A DNA stretch of 64,000 bases from Eretmocerus hayati (lineage: Eukaryota; Arthropoda; Insecta; Hymenoptera; Aphelinidae). The notes under the pieces were generated by a model, which worked only from the letters and a program-made list of their open reading frames with translations, did not search any database and was not told the origin of the DNA. Position 1 is the stretch's first letter. Each line of letters begins with the position of its first letter. Location: the NCBI GenBank assembly GCA_029851415.1, contig CM056742.1:147441121-147505120 (forward strand), written 5' to 3'. The translations under genes and the position numbers were made by a program. This document shows, one piece after another, positions 46,873 through 60,246 of this stretch.

Positions 46873-49762
46873 GAGCTACCCCATGATTCCTGGCAATACT
46901 TTTTCCAACACGCATGTTGCTGTAATACTCGTCTAATATGATGATGGTTTCGTTCTGACCCTCATAATTTATCCATTGTAGAAAGTATTTAATCAAACTT
47001 GTCAGCCTCATCTGAGTCGAATCTGGAATTGATCGCTCTGAATCTCGATTGTCAGTTGAATATCCCGCTTCGTTTCGATTTGCCATCTATTAGTATTTAG
47101 AAGAACTCGGATCGACTCAAGCCTGCTCAGTCGGTCACAGCGGATGACCAGTACGTGGTGCCATCTACAAATGAATATTGAAATTATTGGAAGATGGATC
47201 AATGCTGAATGTCAACAGTGCTCAATATTTCACCAATTTTAGAATACCTTCAAATTGCCCAGTCATTTCATACGGACAAAAAGTGTTATTAGAGCCAAAT
47301 ACTGATGTACAAATCATCATTTTCAACCACGACTCCTGAGTTAATTTGATATAAAAAGAACAAACCAAAGTTCGAGAAAGCTTGCAAATGATACTGATTT
47401 TCATTTAGATGTCAGTTCCTATTTGATCATGAAAATCAAAATATCGTAAGACTCCAAACCTACATCCCGTGGTCTTGATGCTCAGTAAATTTACTTTTAT
47501 TATTGCTCAATACTCGACGAACTTGATCTTCATAATACCCATGATTTTCTTCAAGTATACATACATCCTAGGTAAAGACCGAATTCTTCACTCATTTTGA
47601 CAGTATGAAAACGATGTCAGTTGAAATCATGGCACATAAACACGTCTGAAATAATGAAGGCCAATTATTGTGCCTTACTGAATTTCATATATAATCTCCC
47701 AAAACTGATAACATGGACTAGATCCTCTCATTTTAAGTCCAAGGTATTATCATTCCTTTTTTTTCTTTGTACTTCTAAGAAGAAATATTCACGGTACTAT
47801 TAAAAGAAGGACCTTTGAAACGCCATTGTAACTTTGGATCACCCTTGGGAAAATGGATAGAATGAGAGATAGGTACTTAATTCCTGGTTAAAATTTCATC
47901 TTCATTCCCTCGCAAATTTTAACTGCCTCGCTTCGCTCGACAGATGAACCGTCTTAGTGCTCGAAATGGGCTATCGCGCTCAATACGGAAATATACTATT
48001 TGGTCAAGGAGTATCCTTTTTTTGTTTTTTTTTTTCTTTCATTTGTTTCTTGGATTGTAAAATCACGCTAGGCGTAGATACTCATTTTGAGATTTCTAAA
48101 CTATCTTTTAGAAACTGGGTCTTGCCATTGTGAGACTATTGAATAAACTGACAATATTTACATAAATATTGTTCATATTCTGAAATAGGGACATGAATTA
48201 TTGGCTTGTATCTTGATTTGGCCCTTTTGAAAATGATCAGTCTTTAGAAAACCAAACACCTGGAAAGCTAAATTTTCAAGGTAAAAAATTTTGGAGGCCG
48301 AAATTCAGAATGTAGCATTACAGGACAAATATTCACGAACAAACATCGGGATGCAGGAGAGTAGAAATCAAATTTGGATGGCCAAAATGCGGTAGTAGAA
48401 AAATTCAAAGCATTCGGAAAAGCAAAAAGTTAGGAAGATCAAATCTCGGGCTGAAAAGAATTTTGAGATCCAAAAGTTTGAAACAACACTTGAAAATTTT
48501 TCCAATCGTGGATCCTGGTTGCTTAAGCATTCGGAACTTTCGCCCCTGATCATTAACTCTCTGAAGATTCAGCTTTCTAGACATTTGGTTTCTCAAGAAA
48601 TTCGCTATACCAGAAAATTTTTTGTGTTTTAATGAACTACTGAGATATGTCGCTCTGTGAATCAAAACATGTGGTATAGCATCATCTCGAATGATTAAGT
48701 GAGGGTGTCATGAGGTCATGAATGGAAATTTAACAGGAAACTAACGAAAAGATGCTTTTTACAAAATTTATCCCTGGCGCTGCAAAAATCCCTACTTGTA
48801 GAAACTTCAAAAATAGCAGAGGGCTGCATTTTTTCCAAATCGAATGATTCAGGCCCAAGACGTTGTTCCACAATTTGATATCCCGTATTCGATAGATAAG
48901 TTCCAACATCAATACAAACGATCCCTCAAAACTCCACCCCTTTCCTCTCAATCTACTTCTAATCAAATCCCAACGTGAGCTAGCAAATAATCCATGTAAA
49001 CATTCCATCACTTAGTTCAAACGAGACAAGAGTTGACGTTCAAGCACGCATAAAATATTCGTATCTCGTGGGCGATAACACGTGCAAAACAAACGCAAAC
49101 CGTCAATCCACGTGCATCTTCAATACACGAGTGTAGAACCCTACATATTGACTGATGCATAAAGTAAAATTAAGTGCTCGCGTAATATATAACGATGCGC
49201 CCGCTGTGTGAGCGCCCATAGCAAATTAGATATAATGAGCGGATCTATACAAACACACAGGCATATGGTCAACAACTAATATATGTACGTGTTGCTCGTG
49301 TATGGATCCTGAAGTTGAGGGAGTTATTCATTGGGGGAGGAATAATCCACGTGCTGCAAACTCGTGCGGGTCTCTAATATAATACATCATCATCTATAAC
49401 TCGTGTACACATAAACGAGGGAGGACAAGTCGCGTGGGAAAACTTTGGCTGTGTTTACGCTCCAATTGATACAGATTGAGCTTTTTATCGTGTTTATTCG
49501 AGTGAAGTTGAATTTTCTAGATTTTCTTACTAAATTTTACCCGCGGCCTCTCATAATGCTGGGTTACACCGATGTGTGATATATAGCTATGTCTGTTGAT
49601 TTCGCTGATCTTATTCCGCCTCTCGAGACTATACTCGAGTGGCCTCTCAGGCCAAGGTCGAGGATAATCAGATTGAAGCTTCAGCAATGATGATCGGAGA
49701 TACATGCACGCCTTGCGAGTTTGGTGTATTGAGTTGAAGATTCTTGATTTTGATGGAGGGTA
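46873..49762. other. Largely unassigned; possible minus-strand exons near 46.9-47.4 kb
   Basis: Minus-strand frames at about 46873-47086 (with FLQWINYEGQNETIIILDEY), 47008-47191 (after a TTTGTAG acceptor) and 47222-47404 (with SVFGSNNTFCPYEMTGQFEG) look more protein-like than background and could be exons of one unrecognised gene, but no family, start or complete splice chain could be supported. The remainder to 49762 shows no recognisable feature. Confidence 0.25.
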
Positions 49763-52323
49763 TAGCAAGGGAGCTGACGATTTTTTTTGTGCTAGACTCC
49801 GGGAGAGCTGAAAAAGAGATATGTTATGTGCGGCACCTTAACTAAGCCTTTGGCGTTGGTCGGCGATCTCGAAACCGATACGAACTATTTTTTATTGAAT
49901 TTTTTATAATTTTTTCAAAAAAGTTCTTGTGCTATATGTTCGTATTTCTGTATTTTTCACAGATGGTAGATTGCGATGTGTAATTACGAAAAAAAATGGT
50001 CGGCGATCCGTAACTTGTTACGAAGATGGTCAGCGCGAGGATTAAACAATTTTTTGTTACCAACAAAATGGATTTTTGACAAAATTATGATTCGACCTCG
50101 TAAACTAATTGTTTTTATTTTGCACTACTTGAAAATCATAATTATTTAATTTGCACACAGTTATGACATCTCCTGATGGCCACAGAACCTTGTGGCGCTT
50201 GTACAGGTGCGCCATTAAAATCGGATACCCAAAAAATCTGAAAAAACTCCATGATTCGTGTGACGGCTTTAGTATTCAATATACATTTGCTCACCTCGCT
50301 GCAAGGTCCAGAAATAGTATAGAAAAAGCTATGACCATTACCAGCATGTCGCTACATGACCCTTGAATGTTATTTTGACTTTTGCTCAAAATCTACGGCA
50401 GGTACAAATTTTTTTGTCAGGACCTTTTTTGTTTATTCTAAAATTGTCTACAAACTTATTCCTCATCATTTTTCCTCTAAAATCAGCCCTTCCCGAGATA
50501 CAAGCGTTCAAACACGGGAAAAGTATTTTTCCTGTATGTAAAGGAATAAAAATACCAATCTAGCCTATATCAACTTTATGCAACAAAGATTTTTGCTTAA
50601 TTACAAGTGATTATCCATAATGGTGAAATGTCAGACGCAATGAAAGAATAATGCAATTGTACAGGGCTATCTATCAATACAAGGAAGTTTGAAAGGTGTA
50701 GTATTCTATCTCAATCGTGTTCTTCTTCCTCGATGTCAGTATCGCTGTCCTCGTCGCTACCACAATGGGCCCTATATCTTCTATAATCGATATCATACAG
50801 TATGTGTGCGTCCTCATCCTCCGAGCTTGAAGACGTCTCTTCATCATCACCTGTACAGTAAGATAATGATGGTTGGCAAAAAATAGTGAGCGAAAAAGTT
50901 CAGATGAAATGGAATAGTTTCATACAGTTTCATCTATTCTACCAAAAAAGCTCTTAAGAGGGATGTTGCTAACGTGAACGATCTTTTTTGCACCGATATC
51001 CATCGTAAGGTCCAGACGGAATTTTGGTCCAGTGGGTCCAAAGATGTTGAAAGTAGAGTTGTTGGTGACAATTTTTTTTTTCCCCTAATAGAAACTTCAT
51101 TTGAATAATGTCTCATGAATTTCCAAAATAATTGGTATCGGCCAATGGAATTACGATCGAGAGAACGTATACCTTTAGGCCATTGAAATTGAGAAAAATG
51201 AGTCGTAGGGGAAGTTCCAAGAGGAGAACCACCGCAACTTTCCCATACACCTAAATATAGAAAAAGATTAATTTCCACACTTTGGGGAGGACGTTTCCGC
51301 AAAAATCTAGTATTGCTAAATTTTTATGTCAGGTCAGTGTGGTATTAGTGTGACCCTTAATTGCAAGACTACAAAGGATCTAGTCACTTTTTTCCAAAGT
51401 ATGTGATGGTCTAATTACAATTTCAAAACCCCGAAGCTGTAGCTCAAACCCTTTGGCCGTGAGATCAATTTTAGTGGCGAAATTTCAGGTCCGTGTGTTG
51501 CTTCAAAATGTCAGATCCGTGTGACGCTACCGCGTCTCTCCATGTTATCCTTGTGGTACCGATAAGGGGGAAAATTCACATCCATGCGCGAGTTTATTCA
51601 TACATCATATTTTTCAAAGAGTCAAAAAATACATCTTAGAAGCTTTGGAAGTGAGATTTAGGCCTGGCACATTTTCAAAACCCAAATATCGAAATTTCCA
51701 CGAAACTACCGATGTACATACAAACGACGGGTTCATTTTGTGGAACTTGCTGCAGTGAACGTGTCAAAGATTATCAAGAGCTCCAAATTTTACTTGTCCG
51801 TATCGAGAACGTATGTGAGCCCGTCCACTGCGACGATAGAATATAGCATTCCGTCGTACAGTGCCAGAGAGTACAAACCCATGATTTTGCACCTAAAAAA
51901 GTCAAGCATATTTGGATTTCATCAGTGTCATGTATATTCACGAAATCCCAACGAATTAAGTGCACGGTGTGCGGGTACCGCATCGCCTCAAATGGAATGA
52001 AAATTATAAAATTAGAGATCTTTTGGGTTTTTCGCTTTATTGCAAAATATGAGTCCGTGTAAATTCCATCATCGCCCTCTCCATAGTTCACTACAGTCTA
52101 TCTCTACCGACTGGACATTTGCACCTGGAATTTGGAAAGGCTGTCTATATAAATTATGCTTCTGATAGTTGTTACAGAGTTTTCAGTTATTATTGGAGAA
52201 GGTGACTGCGACAAAGAGTAGTCACTTTTTCGGTCGAACTCGCGAGGAGGTGCACCAACCTAGCGGGTCCTGGATCTTGACGAAACTTTGGGAATCACCC
52301 TATTTTTGTGTAAAATGAAGCTA

Positions 52324-53245
52324 CACTACCGGTCAAAAGTCTGAGGACACCTGGGAATCAAGCTGATGATTTTCAGAGTTGGATATCTCAGAACCTATTG
52401 GTCGTAAAGAGGTCTGCGTGGTCGCATTTTGTAGCTCATATCGAACACTTTCAAATCGATTTTCTGTATTTTCCGTCCCTCGTGTTATACCAGAGACACA
52501 CGAGTTAGAAAGATGAATTTTTTTGCAACTTTTCAGGCAAGGTACGAACGCCTGCCGATTTTGGAGAGATTGTTGGATCGCTATGAGATCTATGACATCT
52601 TCAAGCCCATGAAAAAACCTTAAAAATCTGTTTTTGAAGTTCTCCCAAAGTGGTTCTGGACTCGAGATCTGACTGATTTCGCTGAGGTTGTTTGTCTCTT
52701 AAAAAAGCACACGATAATCCAAAAATGATGAGAAACAGCCTATTTTGGGGCATCAGACCCTCATTTCTGGAAGAGTTGCACTCAACATCGAGATAACCAT
52801 CGAAAATGAAGGCTGCCGACCTTGAATTGGGCTGTTTCTCAACATTGTTGGATTATCGTGTAATTATTTGAAAGAAAAACACCCGCAGACAATCTGTCAT
52901 ATCTCGGAACCAGAACCACTTTGGGAGATGTTCAAAAACGGATTTTCAAGGTTTTTTCATGGGCTTGAAGATGTCATAGGTCTCATAGAGATCCAACAAT
53001 CTCTCCAAAATCGGCAGGCGTTCGTACCTTGCCTGAAAAATTGCAAAAAAATCCATCTTTCTAACTCGTGTGTCTCTGGTATAATCCGCGGGACGGAAAA
53101 TACAGAAAATAGATTTGAAAGTGCTCGATATCAGCTACAAAATGCGACCACGCAGCCTTCTCTGCGACCAATAGGTTCTGAGATATCCAACTCTGAAAAT
53201 CATCAGTTTGATCCCCAGGTGTCCTCAGACTTTTGACCGGTAGTG
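52324..53245. mobile_element. Tc1-type palindromic MITE (CACTACCGGTCAAAAGTC ends)
   Basis: A 922-bp element flanked by TA, with inverted ends CACTACCGGTCAAAAGTC. This terminal sequence is of the type known from Tc1-like transposons. The two halves are inverted copies over most of their length, meeting near 52785. It encodes no transposase. Mirror frames (for example 52868-53236) are not coding. Confidence 0.85.
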
Positions 53246-53261
53246 TATCTCCAAGGGTCTA

Positions 53262-53402
53262 ATCCAATGGGCTTTCCCCTGTCTTAAGATACAGCCATGG
53301 AGGTTATCATTGTCAGTATATCTATATATGTGTCATCTTAACCTAGGCCTAAATGGACAATGCTAATCTCCATAGCTGTATCTCGGGATGAGAGGCCCAT
53401 TG
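53262..53402. repeat. Small inverted repeat around CCAATGGGC
   Basis: CCAATGGGC...GATACAGCCATGGAG...ATTGTC at 53262-53312 is mirrored by GACAATG...CTCCATAGCTGTATC...GCCCATTGG at 53357-53402. A related copy appears near 40274-40330 (ATGGACAATGCTGATGGCAT...GAGGCCCATTTG). A short foldback repeat. Confidence 0.6.
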
Positions 53403-54808
53403 GACGAAACCCTTCCGGGTATCTTCATTTTTCACCAAAACAAGAAATTCTCAAAGTTTCGTCAAGTCGCAGGGTCTGCAAGGTTGGTGTTCCCTTTGTC
53501 AGCCTCGATAGCCGTTCCGCTATTTTCCCTATCCCTCCTATCATTCGAGATTCCCTCACAATCCCCCTGAAATCGGAATTTTGCCTGATTTAAGGGCAAT
53601 AGTGGCCATGAAGCCTACGGATTGTATTTTAGCTCCTTGAGACAGGCAATTGATTTGTGCTTTCTTTAATTCTTACATAATACAAAAAAATCGAAATTTC
53701 CACCAAAAGCTCCATTATAATCATTCCCAAATCCACTGCATTGAAATTCTGGCTCAACCAGCCGATAGATATTCTCAAAAAAATCGTGATTAGTCAGCAC
53801 GGAATTCCAACCCCCGAGATTTTGATGAGGATGAAAAGGCGTTTCAAAACCTCTTTTAGTTTCGGTCGATATCTTGGTCCCAGATTCATCTCTAAGTATT
53901 TGTCTGACCCATTGATTTTGTAGTCCAGGAACAAATAACACGTATTTTTAACCCCCTAGAGCCATAGGTATAAATTTCGGGTACCACAATGCCACGTGAA
54001 CACATTTTTGAATAAGAAAAATCGTATTTCTTGCCAAAAATATGAATGTAGGTCTTCAGGAGCGCTTCACATAGAATGTTTTATCACATATTTCAAATTT
54101 TGACACTATTTTCCGTCAATCACATGCACTCCAAATTTTTTTGTAGGCTACTTTGCACTCAAAAGTGAGTCCCAAGATGATGGAATGAATGGGTCAATCC
54201 AGGTGACAATGAGTTAATATTGTTTTCGATACACTGTGCGTAAAAGTGCACTTTGCGCACAGTTTGTCGACTTTTACTCACAGTTTATCGAAAAGTATAG
54301 TTAGATACACGGCCGTAAAACCTATTATTCGCATCCTCGTGATGATTCCGACCCTCGCCTGCGGCTCGGGCCGGAAACCCATCACTCGGACGCGAATAAA
54401 ACGTTTTACGCCCTTGGATCGAAATGTACTATTCTCCTCTTGGAACTTCCCCTACGACTCATTTTTCTCAAGTTCAATGGCCTAAAGGTATACTTTCTCT
54501 CGATCGTAATTCCATTGGCCGATACCAATTATTTTGGAAATTCATGAGACATTATTCAAATGAAGTTTCTATTAGGGGGAAAAAAAATTGTCACCAACAA
54601 CTCTACTTTCAACATCTTTGGACCCACTGAACCAAAATTCCGTCTGGACCTTACGATGGATATCGGTGCAAAAAAAATCGTTCACGTTAGCAACATCCCT
54701 CTTAAGAGCTTTTTTGGTAGAATAGATGAAACTGTATGAAACTATTCCATTTCATCTGAACTTTTTCGCTCACTATTTTTTGCCAACCATCATTATCTTA
54801 CTGTACAG

Positions 54809-54948
54809 GTGATGATGAAGAGACGTCTTCAAGCTCGGAGGATGAGGACGCAGACCTACTGTATGATATCGATTATAGAAGATATAGGGCCGATGGTGGT
54901 AGCGACGAGGACAGCGATACTGACATCGAAGAAGAAGAACACGATTGA
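54809..54948 (+). CDS. Possible acidic terminal exon inside the inverted repeat
   Basis: After a good acceptor (TTACTGTACAG) a 46-codon stretch reads DDEETSSSSEDEDADLLYD and ends IEEEEHD before TGA. A mirror copy lies on the minus strand of the left arm (about 50709-50857). An upstream frame at about 54424-54630 (LGTSPTTHFSQVQWPKG, RHYSNEVSIRGKK) may belong to the same gene, but a poly(A) run breaks it. Acidic tails occur on several transposon proteins; no family is recognised. Confidence 0.3.
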
Positions 54949-55896
54949 GATAGAATACTACACCTTTCAAACTTCCTTGTATTGATAGATAGCCCTGTAC
55001 AATTGCATTATTCTTTCATTGCGTCTGAAATTTCACCATTATGGATAATCACTTGTAATTAAGCAAAAATCTTTGTTGCATAAAGTTGATATAGGCTAGA
55101 TTGGTATTTTTATTCCTTTACATACAGGAAAAATACTTTTCCCGTGTTTGAACGCTTGTATCTCGGGAAGGGCTCATTTTAGAGGGAAAATGATGAGGAA
55201 TAAGTTTGTAGACAATTTTAAAATGAACAAAAAAGGTCCTGACAAAAAAATTTGTACCTGCCGTAGATTTTGAGCAAAAGTCAAAATAACATTCAAGGGT
55301 CATGTAGCGACATGCTGGTAATGGTCATAGCTTTTTCTATACTATTTCTGGACCTTGCAGCGAGGTGAGCAAATGTATATTGAATACTAAAGCCGTCACA
55401 CGAATCATGGAGTTTTTTCAGATTTTTTGGGTATCCGATTTTAATGGCGCACCTGTACAAGCGCCACAAGGTTCTGTGGCCATCAGGAGATGTCATAACT
55501 GTGTGCAAATTAAATGATTATAATTTTCAAGTAGTGCAAAATAAGAACAATTAGTTTACGAGGTTCAATTATAATTTTGTCAAAAATCCATTTTGTTGGT
55601 AACAAAAAATTGTTTAATCCTCGCGCTGACCATCTTTGTAACAAGTTACGGATCGCCGACCATTTTTTTTCGTAATTACACATCGCAATCTACCATCTGT
55701 GAAAAATACAGAAATACGAACATATAGCACAAGAACTTTTTTGAAAAAATTATAAAAAATTCAATAAAAAATAGTTCGTATCGGTTTCGAGATCGCCGAC
55801 CAACCCCAAAGGCTTAGTTAAGGTGCCGCACATAACATATCTCTTTTTCAGCTCTCCCGGAGTCTAGCACAAAAAAAATCGTCAGCTCCCTTGCTA

Positions 55897-57641
55897 GTAA
55901 GCATGCAGATCGGAGCTTTTAATAATTAGCTCTTGGGTGGAGAGAAAATACAGGGTTCGCGAATTTGCGTCGAATTCCGATGAATGTTGAGGTGGTTTAA
56001 TGATTTTTAGTCAGTGATCGTCGAGGTGATCGTGGCAACGGTTTCTGGGGAGGGGGGGGGGCAGATTTCGTGGAATGGACATTTAGAATGAAAATCGTTT
56101 TTAAAAATATTGAATTTCGTATATCACGCGAGCTTGAAAATGCGCGGTACAGGCGGCGGCCATTACTCGCTGTACCGGTATTTGCAAAATTCGATATTTA
56201 TGGCCTCTTGAAATTCATCGTGCCCACGTACTCGCAATTCTGCTCTGGTATCGCAGTCCGAAGTTTCCGTGCGATTTCCATCCGAACTACTCATTTTAAA
56301 ACAACTCCAAGATCTTTGAGCACCGTATTCGGGCTGAAGTAGCCGCTGCTCATTACATTGCTGATTTCTAATTTTTATTCATTTGCAAGGCTATCAAAGT
56401 CCGAAAGACATCTATAAATCATAGAAGTGCCTGGAAAAAAAGTTTCGTCTCTTGAAAAACGATACAGATAAATTCCAGATGGGATGGAGAATATATCGAC
56501 GAGTTCCTCGAAAGAAATTCCATTTTCAGTCAGGTTCCCAATCCCAACCACAAAATTGAAGTTCCAATGAACACCCACCAAGTGACAAGAATCTAACAAA
56601 CCAATGTCACTGATGATAAAATACTTAGTTTTGAAACACAAAATTGAAGTTCCAATGAACACCCACAAACTCTACAGTGACTATGTCTGTCTAGCGCACC
56701 AAATAAATGTCACAGCATGTTTGGGGAAATCTCATAGAATATAACTATTGTACTGAAAATCGCAGTGCATTTACATGAATATTATATACAATTTCTTCCA
56801 CAGTGCTTTAGTCACGAATAAAATTTTCCAGACTCTTTGCATGAATCATGTTCTCCGAATCATGCTAGATAATTTTGGTCTTCAATCCGACCTTCGATTT
56901 TCGTAACCCTCAAATTCATGTGAAGACAAGGTCCCGCGATTCGCGATTTCGGTATTCTCCTTGGATATACGCATTAACCGCAAATACCGGAGGCTGCTTG
57001 TGATGTTATGGTAGTACAGCGAGTAGTGCTAGCATCGATATCAAATGGCGTGTTTTTGACAAGTTTCACGTCGGCATAACACCACTTTTTGAGAGAAATC
57101 GGAGTGGCCGCTCAACTTTATCGCCTCCTCAACGTCAATAATCACTCAGTGTTAGCAAGCACATTATCTCCCTACAGTGGGAAAAAGATAACTAAGTAGT
57201 AACAATATTTGAATAATTTTGGGCCAATGACTGAACCTATTTGCTGAAAGATAGGAAATTATTTTGCCGAGTGAGAAAATTTGATTCATTTGATGAGTCC
57301 ACGATTGATCTATACGCTGCAGATTTGTCTGATAATATACAAGAGGCTCAACTTCTCGGCTCACCCTGGTACAAATTGTGAGCATTTTTTGGCCAGAATC
57401 TGGCCAAGTTTGTCCTAATTGCATTGTTACTATACCCATATATTGCATGAGTGGCCAAGAAAAATTGGTCACATTTCTACCAGGGCAGGAATATAAAACT
57501 AAAGTTATGCTGTGTAGAAGGAATGGACTCAAGTCTCAAGAATACCCTTGTCAACCCCAAATTCATTCGTAATGTGGTAAATTGGTGTTTTTTTTTTCAC
57601 TCATGAAGTAACTTTGAACTTATGGTTCAGAGGGAATCTAT
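55897..57641. other. Unassigned stretch with a 28-bp direct duplication
   Basis: No gene supported. The 28-base sequence beginning CAAAATTGAAGTTCCAATGA occurs exactly at 56551-56578 and again at 56639-56666, 88 bases apart. A poly(G) run lies near 56051-56060. Confidence 0.45.
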
Positions 57642-57857
57642 TTAAGAGGATACCGGATACCGACATTGTCGAGTTTTCAGATTTCTTGATGAATTTTCGA
57701 GATATCGGGATTCTACTAAGTAACGCCGATTCTGTATAGCTCATAGAATCGGCGTTACTTGTTAGATTTTTGATATCTCAAAAATTCATCAAGAAATCCG
57801 AAAACTCGACCATGTCGGTAACTGTACAATATTGATAGGACTCCGACATCCCCTTAA
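57642..57857. mobile_element. 216-bp TTAA-flanked foldback MITE
   Basis: TTAA at both edges (57642-57645, 57854-57857). The interior folds into a long hairpin: 57661-57738 pairs with 57745-57823 with few mismatches (core AAGTAACGCCGATTCT). Ends GAGGATACCGGA and GGGGATGTCGGA are related. TTAA targets suggest mobilisation by a piggyBac-type transposase. Confidence 0.65.
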
Positions 57858-59640
57858 TGATGAGATAATCAAGCCATCATTTGAGTGAGAAATGCTTTAA
57901 AATTGTGTACGATGGTTTGTCCAAATTATTCTGGTTTTCGGCAACCGAATGTGCTAATGAATAGTACATAGTTCATTTTTACAAAAATGTATACAGAAAA
58001 ACAAGATCGAGAAGTTAGTCGGGTAATTATGGATCGAGCATATAGCATACATACGGTGACCAAATGAAGTATGTAATAATATGATCGTAATGATGAAACT
58101 CCACAAGAGCCCAATATATTTTTGTATCATTATTATTCATCATCATTTCTTGTTTTATACAACACCCCCTTCAGTCGGAATACATTCGTTATTCCATACT
58201 TATTATTGTGTATAATGTAGACATTCCCTTCACACCCATAGCAAATCACTGCCCTTGCGAATTAGGACGAATTCAATTCATTCAGAAATTGAAAAATTAC
58301 AATGAATCAACCTAAGTTGCTGATGAAAAATCTTCCAAGCCAGTACCTCAGGAGAATTTTCCGAAAGTGTAAAATAGAAATGAGAAGCATTCAGCAATGT
58401 ACTTCTCAACGCAGTTCTTTACAAAGCTCAAACCGAAGATGATCGGGCTGGGCTACAAGCCAAGTGCATGCTTAGATTTCACAAAACAGCTCTTTAATGA
58501 CTTTAAAATATCATGATTCACTTTTTCACGGAAAAGTTTCTTGGTATCCCGCTATCTTAATTGCAGTTTTTGAGGCTATATACAATTAGGCAAATGCATC
58601 ATAAAATCTATTAATTATCCATTAAATTTCAAGATAATGACGCGGACGATAATATTGACACACATTCTATGATGTAAGAAGAACAAACCAAAACAAAACA
58701 CGGTAAGAATTGGCATCGTCAAACTAACTGGGATTAGGAAAATTTGCGTTTCGCGCGGGGAACTCCCATCAAATTTTCCATCGAACTCCTAATCGATATG
58801 GCCTTCAGGAAACGTTAACATTTGGAAAAAAGGGGGAAAAATATATTCCCCTGATTTATTCGATATTTTCAATAATAATTGTCGATAATCTCAAGTACCC
58901 GTAGAGCTCTAGCCTCAGGAAATGAATCGATGAGGTAGCTCGTACTTGAAAGTCCTGAGTACAGACTAATATAGATTTCAAGGATATTACCACCCTTGGG
59001 GAATTGAATTTTTATGGATATTTGTACATGGTTGACAAATTCAAACTTCAGTGAATTTTCAGGTTCTGGCAGTCTACTTTTCAACTAAGAGATTTGAATA
59101 TCATCTCGTCATTTAGCTGTTCCATGATTTTGCAAAATACGAGCTGCCCATCTGCACATGCATTATTCGTTTGCCATGCTATATCTTACGATTATTGAGG
59201 AATTTTATACAACCCCCATTTCTCTCGCACCACAATCAAAACAAATTCATCAATGAAGAATAAAAACAAATTTAAAAATGCGATACTAAGAATTAGATTT
59301 AATTATTATGCATCACCTCATAGAAGTGGCAGGCTTTGGACTTACAAGAAAAAAGTTGCTGTTCTCATTCCTGTTTCCTTTTTCCATGACAAAAATTCAT
59401 GCCCATTGTCCAAATAACTTTCAAAATGAATAGTTCAAAACCCCACGATTGAAGAGAAATACAACAGAGGATTATCACAAGAGGGAAAAATTCAATTTCC
59501 AGTTGAAATACTTCATCGTTCATCCAAGTATCGAATTTTCGATGTCACGCGACTTTGATGCATTCCTCCCAAATCTCAAGAGACACCACTCTGACTTTTC
59601 GTAAACAAGAGGTCGTTGATACTGCCAAGTCGCGCTATCT
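57858..59640. other. Unassigned upstream region of the PH-like gene
   Basis: AT-rich sequence with no recognised gene or element. It may contain distal regulatory sequence of the gene at 60247. Confidence 0.35.
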
Positions 59641-59642
59641 CC

Positions 59643-59652
59643 CTCTCTCTCT
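59643..59652. promoter_or_regulatory. (CT)n GAGA-factor-like site
   Basis: CTCTCTCTCT-type tract about 500 bases upstream of the inferred transcription start at 60141. GAGA-binding factors use such sites in insects; binding here is inferred. Confidence 0.35.
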
Positions 59653-60107
59653 CGTATCTCCAATTTTTTCTTCTTTTCGACCCAACCCTGAACAGCAATC
59701 AAAAGGGACTCGACCCCATAATTCAACTTGTCTCTAACCTTCTGTATATAAAACCACGTTTCCTTTGCATTTTAAAAGTAGTGTCATTGTCCTCGGTCAA
59801 CCTTCCACCCTCAAAAATCTTTTTCCACTTTTCTCCACTTCCAACCCGACGAAAGCTTGCAGACATCGGCTTGATCTGGCTTGAATCCACAAACCTCACA
59901 TATGTATATATACATGTCTTTATCTTCAATTGCTGGATTCTCCCAAACTATACTCTGCGCACACGTTTTCGTATTATAAGTTTGACGACAAAGATTGTTG
60001 GTTCTCCCCGCGCCTGCATACTGTTATACGCACGCGTTCGTAAAATATATAAGTGGGGAGTCAGAGCCATCCAGAGTCAAAGCCGGCTTGTCGCGCGCGC
60101 CCGCGCC

Positions 60108-60144
60108 TATAAATACAGGATTGAATCGCTACGTCGAGTCAGTC
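60108..60144 (+). promoter_or_regulatory. TATA box and initiator of the PH-like gene
   Basis: TATAAATA at 60108-60115 and the arthropod initiator TCAGTC at 60139-60144. Taking the initiator A (60141) as +1 places the TATA box at -33, close to the standard insect distance. No clear downstream promoter element was seen. Confidence 0.75.
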
Positions 60145-60214
60145 GAGTCTCGAGCGTTCAAACGAGCTTTTGCAAGCTTCGTACATCTCTCAAACTCACT
60201 TACCTCCACAGTTT

Positions 60215-60236
60215 AAAAAAAAAAAAAAAAAAAAAA
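60215..60236 (+). other. 22-base poly(A) tract in the 5-prime leader
   Basis: An uninterrupted run of 22 A residues ends 10 bases before the start codon, inside the predicted 5-prime UTR. It is an unusual leader feature for a cellular mRNA, and a likely polymorphic homopolymer. Confidence 0.8.
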
Positions 60237-60246
60237 CAGTATCAAG

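Larger units (their letters stand above)
49765..55894. mobile_element. 6.1-kb TA-flanked element with 1.46-kb terminal inverted repeats
   Basis: Flanked by TA at 49763-49764 and 55895-55896. Left arm 49765-51228 and right arm 54432-55894 are near-identical inverted copies starting GCAAGGGAGCTGACGATTTT. The 3.2-kb middle holds a nested Tc1-type MITE (52324-53245) but no recognised transposase. The arms contain protein-like frames, including an acidic terminal exon. The high similarity of the arms points to recent origin or gene conversion. Confidence 0.8.

Noticed and set aside
52868..53236. 122-codon frame
   Set aside because: It lies within one half of a Tc1-type palindromic MITE.
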